64,000 nucleotides of DNA from Diplonema japonicum (Eukaryota > Euglenozoa > Diplonemea > Diplonemida > Diplonemidae), in assembly GCA_964019335.1 (NCBI GenBank), contig OZ025725.1, forward strand, positions 186,001-250,000, written 5' to 3'. A program made the position numbers and the translations under genes. The notes under the pieces are model-generated. The model was given only the letters and a program-made list of their open reading frames with translations. It had not been told where the DNA came from and made no database searches. This document shows, piece after piece, positions 10,351 through 20,527 of the stretch (positions within the stretch are counted from its first letter, which is position 1; every line of letters starts with the position of its first letter).

Positions 10351-12684
10351 ATGGGCACCGTGAACAAAGATGTCGAGAAGCTCCTAGCAGACGCCCTCGG
10401 GGAGGGCATCCTCTCCGGGTTCGCTGGAACCGCGCCACAGCCCAGCCAAGGGGAACCCCTTTCGCAGAACGGCAAACAAGAAGAGGACACGACAAGCACA
10501 GCAGGGAAGCAAGCAAACACCCTCCGACCTCTGAAGCTGTTCGAAAGGGGAAAGGACGGAATACCGAGGTACACCGGCGGGTCCTTGGTGCAGCCGGTGA
10601 AGAATGGAAAGCGCATGAGGGTGAAGTACAAGAAGCTCAAGACACCAAGGGTACACAAAGACCAGCTTGTGTACCCCCCAGAGAGAGACTGGCTGCAGAA
10701 CAAGTCTCTTGTCGTGCACAGGAGTGACCTCACATCGCTTATCACACTTATCTGCCCACTCATGGCCCCTCCAAGGCAGTTCAAAATTGACCTTAGCAAC
10801 GTCGATCTTCACTGGATAGTCCGGAAGTCATCAGTGCCAACGCTCAACTTACACACGATGTCAGAAACTGCAGTGGTAGACCCTGACATGCAGTTTGGCT
10901 ACACATCGCACAGCGGGCACCCTGTCCTCCTGAACTCGCCTCGCTCTATTCTCATCTTGCTCAAGAACGGGATCTCGCCGTCTTCTTTACAGAAGGAACT
11001 GCTCACCCCCGAGAACAAGGCGACCCACCACATCCGTGAAGCCAAGCGTGTCACTGTTCTTGCCAAGCTCAGAGAACACTACAAAGCCCTCTGCAACGAG
11101 ATATCTCTTGAGGAGGTGCTTGACTTCTACGACGCCTACGACCCTTCCGAGCCTTCTGCTGTCCCCGACCTCAGCTCAGCTGGTGAGACAGAAGTCGTCA
11201 GGAAGTGTATTGTGCCCGGGAGTGGTGCTGGCGGGCATGTGCACACGACCGACACCGTCGACATGTTGGCCTTTGAAAGGATACTCCACGTGAACAAGTC
11301 TCCTGTTAAGATCCCGGAGACACCACCCGAGATCGAGGCCCCCTCACCTCTTCGTTCGAGGATGTCGATCGTTGTGACACGCACCCTTGACCAGCCTGCA
11401 CCCCTCACAAGAACGCATGTCAGCACGGGTGCGCTCTTTCCCAATGATGGTACGTCTTCCGTGGGCATGCACTCGGTGTCCTCCCGCCGCGCGCAGCAAG
11501 AGGCCAACGATCCTGTCTTCGCGCAGCAGAAAGCAAAAAGATTGGCCAAGCGAATGGACCTCAAACCGCTGCTCATGAAGATGGAAAAAACACGCGAGAA
11601 GATGCAGAGCATGCTGGCCACCGACATCGAGACAAAGCTGTCCAACCTTGGCGACAGGCAGAAGGAGCAAGAGAAGCGTGTGCAGATTCTGAAGCGGCAC
11701 TCGAACAGACTGAAACGCGTGGAGGAGGACCGCACTGCAAGGGGCGAAGCCAAACAGATGGTCAAGGAGGCAAAGCAAAAGCGACGGGCCATGCAGCTCG
11801 ATGCGCTGCAACAAGCGCAAGAAGAGGAGTTCGAGAAAAAACAACACAAGGAAGAGGAACAAATGCGCAGCAAGAAAAAGATGAACGCTGCAATTTTGAA
11901 GAGCAAACGGCAGCGGCGCAGCGAGGTGAAGAAGAAGCTCGAGGAGAGAATCCAAGCGGCAAAGGAACTGGAAAAGAAGCAACTACAGGAAAAATTAGAT
12001 GCAATCGAGGAGAAGGAGATGATATTCGCCAGGGTGGCGGAGAGAAAAGAGGCAATGCGCACCGCTCTGAAACTGCAGGGCGCCGCAAGCAAAGCCGCCG
12101 CAGAGGAACGAAAAAGGGAAACAGAAGAAATGCTGTTGAACAGAGAAAAGGAGCGTGCACGGGTTATGGAAAACAGGTTTGAACTGGTCGACTCAAGGCT
12201 AGCTGCATTCAATGCGCAGAAGACGTTGGCTTTGGATGAAAAGATAAGGGCTGAAAAGCGAGCTGCGAATGCAAGAGCGAGTGCACGGAGAGAAGCTGCA
12301 CAGATGGAGGAGGAAGAACACCAACTTGCCGCAGAGCAGCGTGGCGTCCGCGAGGCACGATATCAGCACAGCAAAGCGGTGATGGCCAAGCAGCGAGACC
12401 TCAAAGCGACCCTCTCAAAGCTCCGCTTCAGAGAAAAGCAAGACGGCGTGGACCGCATGCACGCCGCAGCAGAATTCCGTCGGTTGCAAACCCACAACAC
12501 GTTGCAGTGGAAGGCCGACCGCATCCACAACCTCGTGCTGCAGGTAAACGTCATCACAGAGAAGACAAGGAAGGCACGCGAGGCGATCCTCGTCGACAAG
12601 GAAACCCGCCTCAAGGCCATGAACGAGGTCACAATACAAGCAGAGAAGACACTGTACCAAAAGACCTGCAAAGATCTGATTTAA
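10351..12684 (+). CDS. Long coiled-coil protein, possibly flagellar (777 aa)
   Basis: A single open frame begins just after a (CA)n stretch and a CTAG acceptor candidate. Residues ~1-230 are of mixed composition. A short globular section follows (LAKLREHYKALCNEISLEEVL), then a Ser/Thr/Pro linker. From ~375 to the end it is an almost unbroken charged coiled coil (repeated EEEFEKKQHKEEEQ-type segments, KAAAEERKRETEEM). Proteins of this layout are common among axonemal and cytoskeletal components of flagellates, but no family-specific motif is visible. Flagellar placement is therefore a guess, mildly supported by the comparable proteins at 56024 and 62490. Confidence 0.8.
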   Translation: MGTVNKDVEKLLADALGEGILSGFAGTAPQPSQGEPLSQNGKQEEDTTSTAGKQANTLRPLKLFERGKDGIPRYTGGSLVQPVKNGKRMRVKYKKLKTPRVHKDQLVYPPERDWLQNKSLVVHRSDLTSLITLICPLMAPPRQFKIDLSNVDLHWIVRKSSVPTLNLHTMSETAVVDPDMQFGYTSHSGHPVLLNSPRSILILLKNGISPSSLQKELLTPENKATHHIREAKRVTVLAKLREHYKALCNEISLEEVLDFYDAYDPSEPSAVPDLSSAGETEVVRKCIVPGSGAGGHVHTTDTVDMLAFERILHVNKSPVKIPETPPEIEAPSPLRSRMSIVVTRTLDQPAPLTRTHVSTGALFPNDGTSSVGMHSVSSRRAQQEANDPVFAQQKAKRLAKRMDLKPLLMKMEKTREKMQSMLATDIETKLSNLGDRQKEQEKRVQILKRHSNRLKRVEEDRTARGEAKQMVKEAKQKRRAMQLDALQQAQEEEFEKKQHKEEEQMRSKKKMNAAILKSKRQRRSEVKKKLEERIQAAKELEKKQLQEKLDAIEEKEMIFARVAERKEAMRTALKLQGAASKAAAEERKRETEEMLLNREKERARVMENRFELVDSRLAAFNAQKTLALDEKIRAEKRAANARASARREAAQMEEEEHQLAAEQRGVREARYQHSKAVMAKQRDLKATLSKLRFREKQDGVDRMHAAAEFRRLQTHNTLQWKADRIHNLVLQVNVITEKTRKAREAILVDKETRLKAMNEVTIQAEKTLYQKTCKDLI

Positions 12685-12762
12685 AAAAAAAAGTTTTTTT
12701 TTTCCCCCCCGAAAAAAAAAAAAAATTCAAAAAAAAAAAATGAGGGAGACAAAAAAAAATTA

Positions 12763-13278
12763 ATGCCCGAGCGAACCGTAGCTGGGGAGGGCTCGCCAAG
12801 AGGGAAGGCGTCGAAGAGGAATAATAAGCCGGTTACACGGGACGTGCTGGTTCCCATGGAAGAGAAGATGATGAAGCAAGGCGATAAGCCCATCACGCCG
12901 CAGCACTGGATGTATGCGTCGTTTGAGTACAAAATGTCGATAAAGGAGGAACAGGCATTACACCAGTGCAGCAGGAAGATTGACTTGTTGAGCGAAAAGG
13001 TGAGTAGATTCGGGGGGCGAGGCCACCTCATCTTCGACCTTGTCGCGACTAGGAAGCAAATCGAACGTGGGGGCCCCCTCTGGCTCGGCCGTGAGATCTA
13101 CAACTACGTCGAGGAGAAGCACTTCGGTACTATCTCAACCACCTTCGTCGGCCTCACCGACAACACCGCGCGAAGGGTGGGCAGGGATGTTTACTGCCGT
13201 TCGGAAGATCTCTCCCCAAAGAAATACAGCTTTGACGTCATCGACAACGAGAGGATGTTCATCGTCTACCCATCGTGA
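12763..13278 (+). CDS. Hypothetical protein (171 aa)
   Basis: An open frame of normal composition between low-complexity tracts, with an ATG ~20 nt after an A run. Basic N-terminus, then a helix (PITPQHWMYASFEYKMSI), then a compact region rich in aromatic and Gly residues (GGPLWLGREIYNYVEEKHFG; VYCRSEDLSPKKYSF) ending in MFIVYPS. No family recognised. A consensus donor-like AAG|GTGAGT occurs at 13000, but no acceptor keeps the frame, so I treat the gene as uninterrupted. Confidence 0.65.
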   Translation: MPERTVAGEGSPRGKASKRNNKPVTRDVLVPMEEKMMKQGDKPITPQHWMYASFEYKMSIKEEQALHQCSRKIDLLSEKVSRFGGRGHLIFDLVATRKQIERGGPLWLGREIYNYVEEKHFGTISTTFVGLTDNTARRVGRDVYCRSEDLSPKKYSFDVIDNERMFIVYPS

Positions 13279-13505
13279 TTTTTCGTTTTTTTTTTTTTTT
13301 CAATTCGCACCTGTCGTCTTTTATAAGTCGGCTTTTGTTTTCTTTGCGTCCATATTTGCGAGGGGGGGTTTCTTTCGTCTTTTCCTCTTTTCTGGCTCTC
13401 TTTTTTTTCGTTTTTTTGAACTGCAGCACGCAAGAAGGGGGGGACAAAAAGAATGGGAATAAAACAACTTTCATCTCAGTTTGTAAAAAAGAAAAAGTAA
13501 ATAAA

Positions 13506-14990
13506 ATGCAGCTGCCTCTCCAAGCCGCGATTCTGGCGGCCATGTGTGGCGTGGCGTTGGGTGCGACGAAGCCCAACATCCTGTTCATCCTCGCGGACGA
13601 CCTTGGGTGGAACGATGTGGAGGTGCACGGGTCGCCGCAGATCCACACCGAGAACATAAACACTCTGTGCGCGAAGGGCACGCGCCTGAACAGGTACTAC
13701 GCCCAACCCGTCTGCAGCCCCACGAGGGCAACCTTCTTGAGCGGGCGGCACGTCATCCACACAGGAGTCTACATGCCCCTTTCGACTGGGAAAGGCGAAC
13801 GCTTAAACACTTCGTACAAGCTTCTCCCTGAATACATGAAGGAGGCAGGCTACGACACTCACATGGTTGGCAAGTGGCACCTGGGGCAGAATACTCTGTC
13901 CGCACTCCCAACCAGCAGGGGCTTCGACACCTACCTGGGCTACTGGGCTGGGGCAGAGGACTACCGCACACACGAGATCAACGGTGGCTACGACTTTGCG
14001 AACGGGACTGAGACCGCGTTCGAGTACGCAGGGGCCTACTCCACGTACACCTTCACCGACACTGCGGTCGGGATCCTCAAGCAGTACGATGCCACGTCCC
14101 CGAAGCCTTTCTTCATGTACCTGGCTTACCAGAATGTCCACTGGCCGCTGGAAGCACCTCAGGCCTACCTCGACATGTTCGCTGATGTCCCGAACACTCA
14201 GAGGCAGGCTGTGTGCGCCCTGTGCAAGGTGATGGACGATGCCATCGGCAACATCACCACCACCCTCGACAAGCAGGGGCTGACGGAGAACACGATCGTT
14301 GTCTTCGCCTCCGACAACGGTGGGCCGACGGATGAAAGCGAGCACACCTGGTCTTCGAACTACCCCCTCCGAGGGGGAAAGAACTCTATGTGGGAAGGTG
14401 GTACTAGGGTGGCTGGGTGTATTGCTGGGCCTGGACTGAAGGTTGGGGAGTGGGACGGGTTCATGCATGTGTCTGACTGGATGCCAACCCTTTTGGAGGC
14501 TGTTGGAGCGACACCCCCAACCGGACTGGTTTCTGGGGATGGGCAGTCTGTGTGGCAAGGGCTGTCCACACTGGGGAACTCCTCGCGGGACTGGATACTG
14601 TACGAGGCACACCCTGATAACACCACAGTGCACGGGAACGCTTTCATGTCGAAGGGGATGAAGATCGTCCAGACTGGGGCCACAAACCCTTCCAATGAAG
14701 GGGGTTGGGTTCCCCCCCCTGGGCAGGACCCCAAGGTGACGCCCTACACAGTGTCGTGCCCGACACCTCCTGAGACTCCTGCGGACTGCAGCCACCACTA
14801 CTGCCTCTTCGATGTGGTGAATGACCCCTGTGAACACAACGACATATCGGGACAGAAACCTGAGGTTGTTCAGGAGTTGCTTCAGAAGTTGATGCCTTTC
14901 AAGAATGCGGCGGTCCCCCCCACACCTTCTGTGGGCTGTGACCCGATCATCAACAGCAAAGGAGCTTGGAGGCCCTGTGACAGCCCGTGA
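13506..14990 (+). CDS. Secreted arylsulfatase, copy 1 (494 aa)
   Basis: A type I sulfatase of the arylsulfatase B/N-acetylgalactosamine-4-sulfatase type, removing sulfate esters. A signal peptide (MQLPLQAAILAAMCGVALGA) directs it to the secretory route. The active site is complete: D31, D32, the formylglycine cysteine C70 in VCSPTRATF, R74, K123/H125 (GKWHLG), H212 (VHWP), D270/N271 (ASDNGG) and K292 (RGGKN). Length is normal. It is the first of three tandem copies. It differs from the others mainly in short patches near residues 52-68, 91-99 and 154-161, while residues after ~285 are almost identical. Upstream, AAAGTAAATAAA directly before the ATG is shared with copy 3. Probable substrates are sulfated glycans, consistent with a marine heterotroph (inference). 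Confidence 0.95.
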   Translation: MQLPLQAAILAAMCGVALGATKPNILFILADDLGWNDVEVHGSPQIHTENINTLCAKGTRLNRYYAQPVCSPTRATFLSGRHVIHTGVYMPLSTGKGERLNTSYKLLPEYMKEAGYDTHMVGKWHLGQNTLSALPTSRGFDTYLGYWAGAEDYRTHEINGGYDFANGTETAFEYAGAYSTYTFTDTAVGILKQYDATSPKPFFMYLAYQNVHWPLEAPQAYLDMFADVPNTQRQAVCALCKVMDDAIGNITTTLDKQGLTENTIVVFASDNGGPTDESEHTWSSNYPLRGGKNSMWEGGTRVAGCIAGPGLKVGEWDGFMHVSDWMPTLLEAVGATPPTGLVSGDGQSVWQGLSTLGNSSRDWILYEAHPDNTTVHGNAFMSKGMKIVQTGATNPSNEGGWVPPPGQDPKVTPYTVSCPTPPETPADCSHHYCLFDVVNDPCEHNDISGQKPEVVQELLQKLMPFKNAAVPPTPSVGCDPIINSKGAWRPCDSP

Positions 14991-15878
14991 GAGTGACGGG
15001 TTTTTGTTTGTGTTTGCAATCGATCCTGTTCCTCTCTTTCTTTCTTCCACTTTCTCCTTTTCCTGTTTCAATTCATTGTTTACCCTTCTAGCCAAAGCCA
15101 TCCAGTTCTCCCTGTGGCCAGTTACCGTGGATCTTATTCGCGGTTCTGCCTTAATGTAGCTATTCTTCCTCTCTTTTAAGAAAAAAAGAGAAAAAAAAAA
15201 GAAGAAAAAAAAAAAAAAAAAAGAAACGTGAGGTTCTGGCCAGTTGCCTCAAAGGTATTTTTTTCGGGGGGGAACAGCAAGACCTCTGGCCGGGTCTAGG
15301 TGCGTAACGACACCTCCCCTTAGGCGAGTCATTTCAGGGAAGTCTGTGCTCGGCGGAAAAGAATAAAACAAACCTTGCGGAGAGCAACTGTCACTTAGGC
15401 ACAGACAGACCTCTCAAACAGGGCTTTGACGTTATCGATTTCTTTTTTCTTTTTTTAATTCAAGAGGCTTGTCGTCGGTGGACGGAGTCCAACCTACCTC
15501 TCACTCCTTGCCCTCTCCACTGATGCAAGGAAAACAATCACGTTCTCCCCCTCACCCCCCGTTGTTATTAAAGTAAAGAACAACAACATCTCTACCCATG
15601 TTGCTGGTTGTGTGCCTCCGTGGTCATGAGTACCCAGGCAACTATGTTTGTTTCGCTGTTTCAACATGGTCTTTCCCCCTCCCTTTGCTCAACTCCCTTC
15701 GCTCCCCCCTCCACCATGTTTTGTTTATTGAACATCCTCAATAGATAATCGTGGTGGTGGGTAAAAAAAAGGATTTTCAAATACACCCCCCCCAAAAAAA
15801 ACAACTGTTATTGAATTCTTTATATTAACAATAAGTATCACCAAACAAAGATATCAGGGAATAAAAGGGAGTACCAAC
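14991..15878. other. Spacer between arylsulfatase copies 1 and 2
   Basis: Holds a normal-composition stretch at 15228-15760 without a long ORF, an A run at 15180-15222, pyrimidine-rich segments (15430-15460, 15660-15720) and a poly-A/C block before copy 2. I looked for tRNA, 5S and spliced-leader features and saw none. Confidence 0.5.
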
Positions 15879-17357
15879 ATGCAGCTGCCTCTCCAAGCCG
15901 CGATTCTGGCGGCCATGTGTGGCGTGGCGTTGGGTGCGACGAAGCCCAACATCCTGTTCATCCTCGCGGACGACCTTGGGTGGAACGATGTGGAGGTGCA
16001 CGGGTCGCCGCAGATCCACACCGAGAACATAAACTCCATCTGCCAAAAGGGCACGCGCCTGAACAGGCACTATGCCCCGTCCGTCTGCAGCCCCACGAGG
16101 GCAACCTTCTTGAGCGGGCGGCACGTCATCCACACAGGAGTCTACATGCCCCTTATGCCTGCGAGCGGTAAACGCTTAAACACTTCGTACAAGCTTCTCC
16201 CTGAATACATGAAGGAGGCAGGCTACGACACTCACATGGTTGGCAAGTGGCACCTGGGGCAGAACACTCTGTCCGCACTCCCAACCAGCAGGGGCTTCGA
16301 CACCTACCTTGGGTTCTGGGCGGGTGGCGAGGACTACTTTACCCACGAGGTTATTTATGGCTACGACTTTGCGAACGGGACTGAGACCGCGTTCGAGTAC
16401 GCAGGGGCCTACTCCACGTACACCTTCACCGACACTGCGGTCGGGATCCTCAAGCAGTACGATGCCACGTCCCCGAAGCCTTTCTTCATGTACCTGGCTT
16501 ACCAGAATGTCCACTGGCCGCTGGAAGCACCTCAGGCCTACCTCGACATGTACTCAAACGTCCCGAACACCCGGAGGCAGGCTGTGTGCGCCCTGTGCAA
16601 GGTGATGGACGATGCCATCGGCAACATCACCACCACCCTCGACAAGCAGGGGCTGACGGAGAACACGATCGTTGTCTTCGCCTCCGACAACGGTGGACCC
16701 AAAGACGAGCACACCTGGTCTTCGAACTACCCCCTCCGAGGGGGAAAGAACACTCTGTGGGAAGGTGGTACTAGGGTGGCTGGGTGTATTGCTGGGCCTG
16801 GACTGAAGGTTGGGGAGTGGGACGGGTTCATGCATGTGTCTGACTGGATGCCGACCCTTTTGGAGGCTGTTGGAGCGACACCCCCAACCGGACTGGTTTC
16901 TGGGGATGGGCAGTCTGTGTGGCAAGGGCTGTCCACACTGGGGAACTCCTCGCGGGACTGGATACTGTACGAGGCACACCCTGATAACACCACAGTGCAC
17001 GGGAACGCTTTCATGTCGAAGGGGATGAAGATCGTCCAGACTGGGGCCACAAACCCTTCCAATGAAGGGGGTTGGGTTCCCCCCCCTGGGCAGGACCCCA
17101 AGGTGACGCCCTACACAGTGTCGTGCCCGACACCTCCTGAGACTCCTGCGGACTGCAGCCACCACTACTGCCTCTTCGATGTGGTGAATGACCCCTGTGA
17201 ACACAACGACATATCGGGACAGAAACCTGAGGTTGTTCAGGAGTTGCTTCAGAAGTTGATGCCTTTCAAGAATGCGGCGGTTCCCCCCACACCTTCTGTG
17301 GGCTGTGACCCGATCATCAACAGCAAAGGAGCTTGGAGGCCCTGTGACAGCCCGTGA
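15879..17357 (+). CDS. Secreted arylsulfatase, copy 2 (492 aa)
   Basis: Same architecture and the same catalytic set as copy 1 (signal peptide, DD, VCSPTRATF, GKWHLG, VHWP, ASDNGG, RGGKN). It is two residues shorter, in the loop after ASDNGGP (KDEH instead of TDESEH). Private substitutions are concentrated around the active-site mouth: HYAPS before the catalytic motif, MPLMPASGKR at 90-99, FWAGGEDYFTHEVIYG at 146-161, and DMYSNVPNTRRQ near 223-233. The 3' half matches copy 1 almost base for base. Its immediate 5' leader (GGGAGTACCAAC) is unlike those of copies 1 and 3, so its expression signals may differ. Confidence 0.95.
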   Translation: MQLPLQAAILAAMCGVALGATKPNILFILADDLGWNDVEVHGSPQIHTENINSICQKGTRLNRHYAPSVCSPTRATFLSGRHVIHTGVYMPLMPASGKRLNTSYKLLPEYMKEAGYDTHMVGKWHLGQNTLSALPTSRGFDTYLGFWAGGEDYFTHEVIYGYDFANGTETAFEYAGAYSTYTFTDTAVGILKQYDATSPKPFFMYLAYQNVHWPLEAPQAYLDMYSNVPNTRRQAVCALCKVMDDAIGNITTTLDKQGLTENTIVVFASDNGGPKDEHTWSSNYPLRGGKNTLWEGGTRVAGCIAGPGLKVGEWDGFMHVSDWMPTLLEAVGATPPTGLVSGDGQSVWQGLSTLGNSSRDWILYEAHPDNTTVHGNAFMSKGMKIVQTGATNPSNEGGWVPPPGQDPKVTPYTVSCPTPPETPADCSHHYCLFDVVNDPCEHNDISGQKPEVVQELLQKLMPFKNAAVPPTPSVGCDPIINSKGAWRPCDSP

Positions 17358-17991
17358 GAGTGAGGTACCTTGTTTATCTCTTTTTTTGATTTACTTTGCT
17401 TCCCTTGTTAAGCACCTTTGAATTTATTGTCAGAATGACAAAAGCTCCTTTCATGATATCAGCTTTTCCTTATTATGAAATCTTGTTTCTTCTTCTTCTT
17501 CTTTCAAGTTTGTTTCTGTTTCGCCGTGTTAGCAGCAGCTACCTCAAAGCTGCTGTCTTTCTCTTCAAGCTTAAGTGTTTAACGTTTTCTCAAGCCCCAC
17601 TGCTCTCCTTACCTTGAGGGGGATATCAAGGTTTTCTTTCCCCCTTTTTTTTTAAAAATACCCTTCCCTCCGCTCTTTTTCGAGTTCTCGTCTGGGCAGA
17701 ATGGCTGTCGATGTTGATGCAAGTCCTTTTTGAAGAGCCGTACAAGCACACGCTTCTTTTTCTTCTGCTACAGAAACGAAAAGATGGCGTTGAGGTACGA
17801 CTCGCGAACTTGTTGGCAGAGACATTAACCCCCCCCCCCCCTCCCCCCCCGCAACACACGTATACACGCGTTTTCCTCAGCGTGTAATCTTATACCAAGC
17901 TGTCTTTTGATTCTTCTTATTTTATATTTATGTTGAGAAAGTAAATCGTTTTAAAACAATATGTTAACAAGAGGATTGAAAAGTAAATAAA
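17358..17991. other. Spacer between arylsulfatase copies 2 and 3
   Basis: AT- and pyrimidine-rich, with an 8-bp stem (CAGCAGCT at 17533 and AGCTGCTG at 17548, 7-nt loop) followed by a CT-rich tract, C runs near 17830-17850 and an AT-rich end. No gene is seen. The hairpin plus pyrimidine tract could be mRNA-processing signals. Confidence 0.45.
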
Positions 17992-19476
17992 ATGCAGCTG
18001 CCTCTCCAAGCCGCGATTCTGGCGGCCATGTGTGGCGTGGCGTTGGGTGCGACGAAGCCCAACATCCTGTTCATCCTCGCGGACGACCTTGGGTGGAACG
18101 ATGTGGAGGTGCACGGGTCGCCGCAGATCCAAACAGGGAACATCAACTCCATCTGCCAAAGGGGCACGCGCCTGAACAGGTACTACGCCCAACCCGTCTG
18201 CAGCCCCACGAGGAGCACTCTTATGAGCGGGCGGCACGTCATCCACACTGGTGTGTACTCGCCATTCGGTCAGGGCACAGCAAACAGGCTGAATGTTACC
18301 TTTAAGCTTCTCCCCGAATACATGAAGGAGGCAGGCTACGACACTCACATGGTTGGCAAGTGGCACCTGGGGCAGAATACTCTGTCATCTCTCCCTACTG
18401 GCAGGGGCTTCGACACCTACCTGGGCTACTGGTCAGGTGCAGAGGACTACCTTTCCCACGTGACGACCGGCGCCTACGACTTTGCGAACGGGACTGTAAC
18501 CGCGTTCGAGTACGCAGGGGCCTACTCCACGTACACCTTCACCGACACTGCGGTCGGGATCCTCAAGCAGTACGATGCCACGTCCCCGAAGCCTTTCTTC
18601 ATGTACCTGGCTTACCAGAATGTCCACTGGCCGCTGGAAGCACCTCAGGCCTACCTCGACATGTTCGCTGATGTCCCGAACACTCAGAGGCAGGCTGTGT
18701 GCGCCCTGTGCAAGGTGATGGACGATGCCATCGGGCAGGTCACCACCACCCTCGACAAGCAAGGGCTGACGGAGAACACGATCCTTATCTTCGCCTCCGA
18801 CAACGGTGGGCCGACGAATGAGAATGAAGGCACCTGGTCTTCGAACTACCCCCTCCGAGGGGGAAAGAACACTCTGTGGGAAGGTGGTACTAGGGTGGCT
18901 GGGTGTATTGCTGGGCCTGGACTGAAGGTTGGGGAGTGGGACGGGTTCATGCATGTGTCTGACTGGATGCCAACCCTTTTGGAGGCTGTTGGAGCGACAC
19001 CCCCAACCGGACTGGTTTCTGGGGATGGGCAGTCTGTGTGGCAAGGGCTGTCCACACTGGGGAACTCCTCGCGGGACTGGATACTGTACGAGGCACACCC
19101 TGACAACACCACAGAGCATGGTGGCGCTTTCATGTCGAAGGGGATGAAGATCGTCCAGACTGGGGCCACAAACCCTTCCAATGAGTTTGGTTGGGTTCCC
19201 CCCCCTGGGCAGGACCCCAAGGTGACGCCCTACACAGTGTCGTGCCCGACACCTCCTGAGACTCCTGCGGACTGCAGCCACCACTACTGCCTCTTCGATG
19301 TGGTGAATGACCCCTGTGAACACAACGACATATCGGGACAGAAACCTGAGGTTGTTCAGGAGTTGCTTCAGAAGTTGATGCCTTTCAAGAATGCGGCGGT
19401 TCCCCCCACGCCACCTGACGGCTGCAAGCCGATCATCAACAGCCAAGGAGCTTGGAGGCCCTGTGACAGCCCGTGA
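17992..19476 (+). CDS. Secreted arylsulfatase, copy 3 (494 aa)
   Basis: The most divergent of the three tandem copies, with all catalytic residues kept. The segment after the formylglycine Cys reads STLMSGRH instead of ATFLSGRH, the 90-99 loop is SPFGQGTANR, and 152-161 is YLSHVTTGAY. GQVTTTL and TILIF replace GNITTTL and TIVVF near 249-266. The C-terminus has PPDGCKPIINSQG instead of PSVGCDPIINSKG. Long blocks between these patches are identical in DNA to copies 1 and 2, which suggests repeated gene conversion. The changed loops line the substrate pocket in sulfatases, so different sulfated sugars may be recognised (inference). Confidence 0.95.
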   Translation: MQLPLQAAILAAMCGVALGATKPNILFILADDLGWNDVEVHGSPQIQTGNINSICQRGTRLNRYYAQPVCSPTRSTLMSGRHVIHTGVYSPFGQGTANRLNVTFKLLPEYMKEAGYDTHMVGKWHLGQNTLSSLPTGRGFDTYLGYWSGAEDYLSHVTTGAYDFANGTVTAFEYAGAYSTYTFTDTAVGILKQYDATSPKPFFMYLAYQNVHWPLEAPQAYLDMFADVPNTQRQAVCALCKVMDDAIGQVTTTLDKQGLTENTILIFASDNGGPTNENEGTWSSNYPLRGGKNTLWEGGTRVAGCIAGPGLKVGEWDGFMHVSDWMPTLLEAVGATPPTGLVSGDGQSVWQGLSTLGNSSRDWILYEAHPDNTTEHGGAFMSKGMKIVQTGATNPSNEFGWVPPPGQDPKVTPYTVSCPTPPETPADCSHHYCLFDVVNDPCEHNDISGQKPEVVQELLQKLMPFKNAAVPPTPPDGCKPIINSQGAWRPCDSP

Positions 19477-19559
19477 TACTGTAACTAGATGTGAATTCAT
19501 CGACCCTTTTTTTTTTTGTTTTGACGAAGATCTCGATTTTACGACTCTTCTTTACTGGG

Positions 19560-19595
<36 letters not shown>

Positions 19596-20286
19596 AAACT
19601 TTGAAAAGAATTGTTATTGCAAGAAAAGAGTAGAGGCAGGTGGTGGCCGTTTAGCGACCATACTTTCTCCTCTACGGTGTGGCCCCTTCCTTTTTTACTT
19701 TTTTTTATTTTGGAGTACATTCTCGCTCGGTGTTTGCACCCATGTTTATTTTAAAATCTTATATACAACATGCAGTGGCTAACGAACATTGTGGGTCTGA
19801 AGCTTACCGTTTCGATTTAAGAAAAAAAAAGGGGGGGGGGGAACGGCCAGTCAAGCAAAGAACGGAGAACGAGGAAGTCCCTTTTTTAGTAGAAACATAG
19901 TGTGTCATGGCACCCCCCCCTTTTTTTTCTTTTTTTATTTCCCAGGGGATCCTCAAAAAAGAACAATGACTATGCGTGAAAATAGAGAACTCGGACGAAT
20001 AGTTGTACAATTGTGCATTATTGGTCTGACAAAAGGCAACCCCTAGAAAAAAAAACGTTTTCTTTTTTCTTTCTTCTTTCTTTTATTTCCTTCTTCTTCT
20101 TCTTCTTTTTTTTTTTTCAAAACCACTGTACTCTCTCCACTCCGATCTGGTACTCTCGTCACACATCAAGGCAAAAAAGAAGAAAAAAAAAAATACGAAA
20201 AAAAAAAAAGGGAATGCCCTTCTGATAAAATTGCCGGGCGGGGGCACCCCCTCCCCCCAGCAGGTGACACCACAGCGCCATATACG

Positions 20287-20317
<31 letters not shown>

Positions 20318-20527
20318 ACCCAAACAGTAAAAATTTCTCTTTTTGGAGGGGGGGGTCTTAAGGGGTCGTTCATGCGAAAAAACTAGTTGTGTGACGAAAA
20401 AAAATTTTCTTTTTTCTTTATTTTTTTTTTTTTTTGGAAATACGAAAAAAAAAAAAAAAAAAAAAACAGGAGGGGAAAGGGGTTTGAGATTATCAATGCA
20501 CGCAAAACACTACACAAAAAAGAAAAC
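19477..20527. other. Intergenic region without recognised gene
   Basis: A-run tracts at 19560-19595, 20167-20210 and 20287-20317 and T/C tracts at 20058-20118 and 20400-20435. Short ordinary-composition islands lie at 19630-19690, 19730-19815 and 20220-20285. No ORF, tRNA or repeat that I could match elsewhere. Confidence 0.5.

Larger units (their letters stand above)
13506..19476 (+). repeat. Tandem triplication of the arylsulfatase gene
   Basis: Three direct copies (13506-14990, 15879-17357, 17992-19476) are identical over long DNA blocks, including the first ~150 bases and most of the 3' half. The spacers (888 and 634 nt) are unrelated to each other. Identity between copies 1 and 2 continues only about 9 bases past the stop. 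Confidence 0.95.

Noticed and set aside
13000-13060. Strong donor-like AAG|GTGAGT inside the 171-aa gene
   Set aside because: No acceptor nearby keeps the reading frame, and the unspliced frame looks coding throughout.
15228-15760. Possible spliced-leader or snRNA gene between sulfatase copies
   Set aside because: No spliced-leader-like exon, Sm site with flanking stems, or tandem repeat structure could be identified.
13803-19500. Long open frames antisense to the arylsulfatases
   Set aside because: They repeat in all three copies as mirror images of the sense codons, with no recognisable domain; GC-rich codon use explains them.
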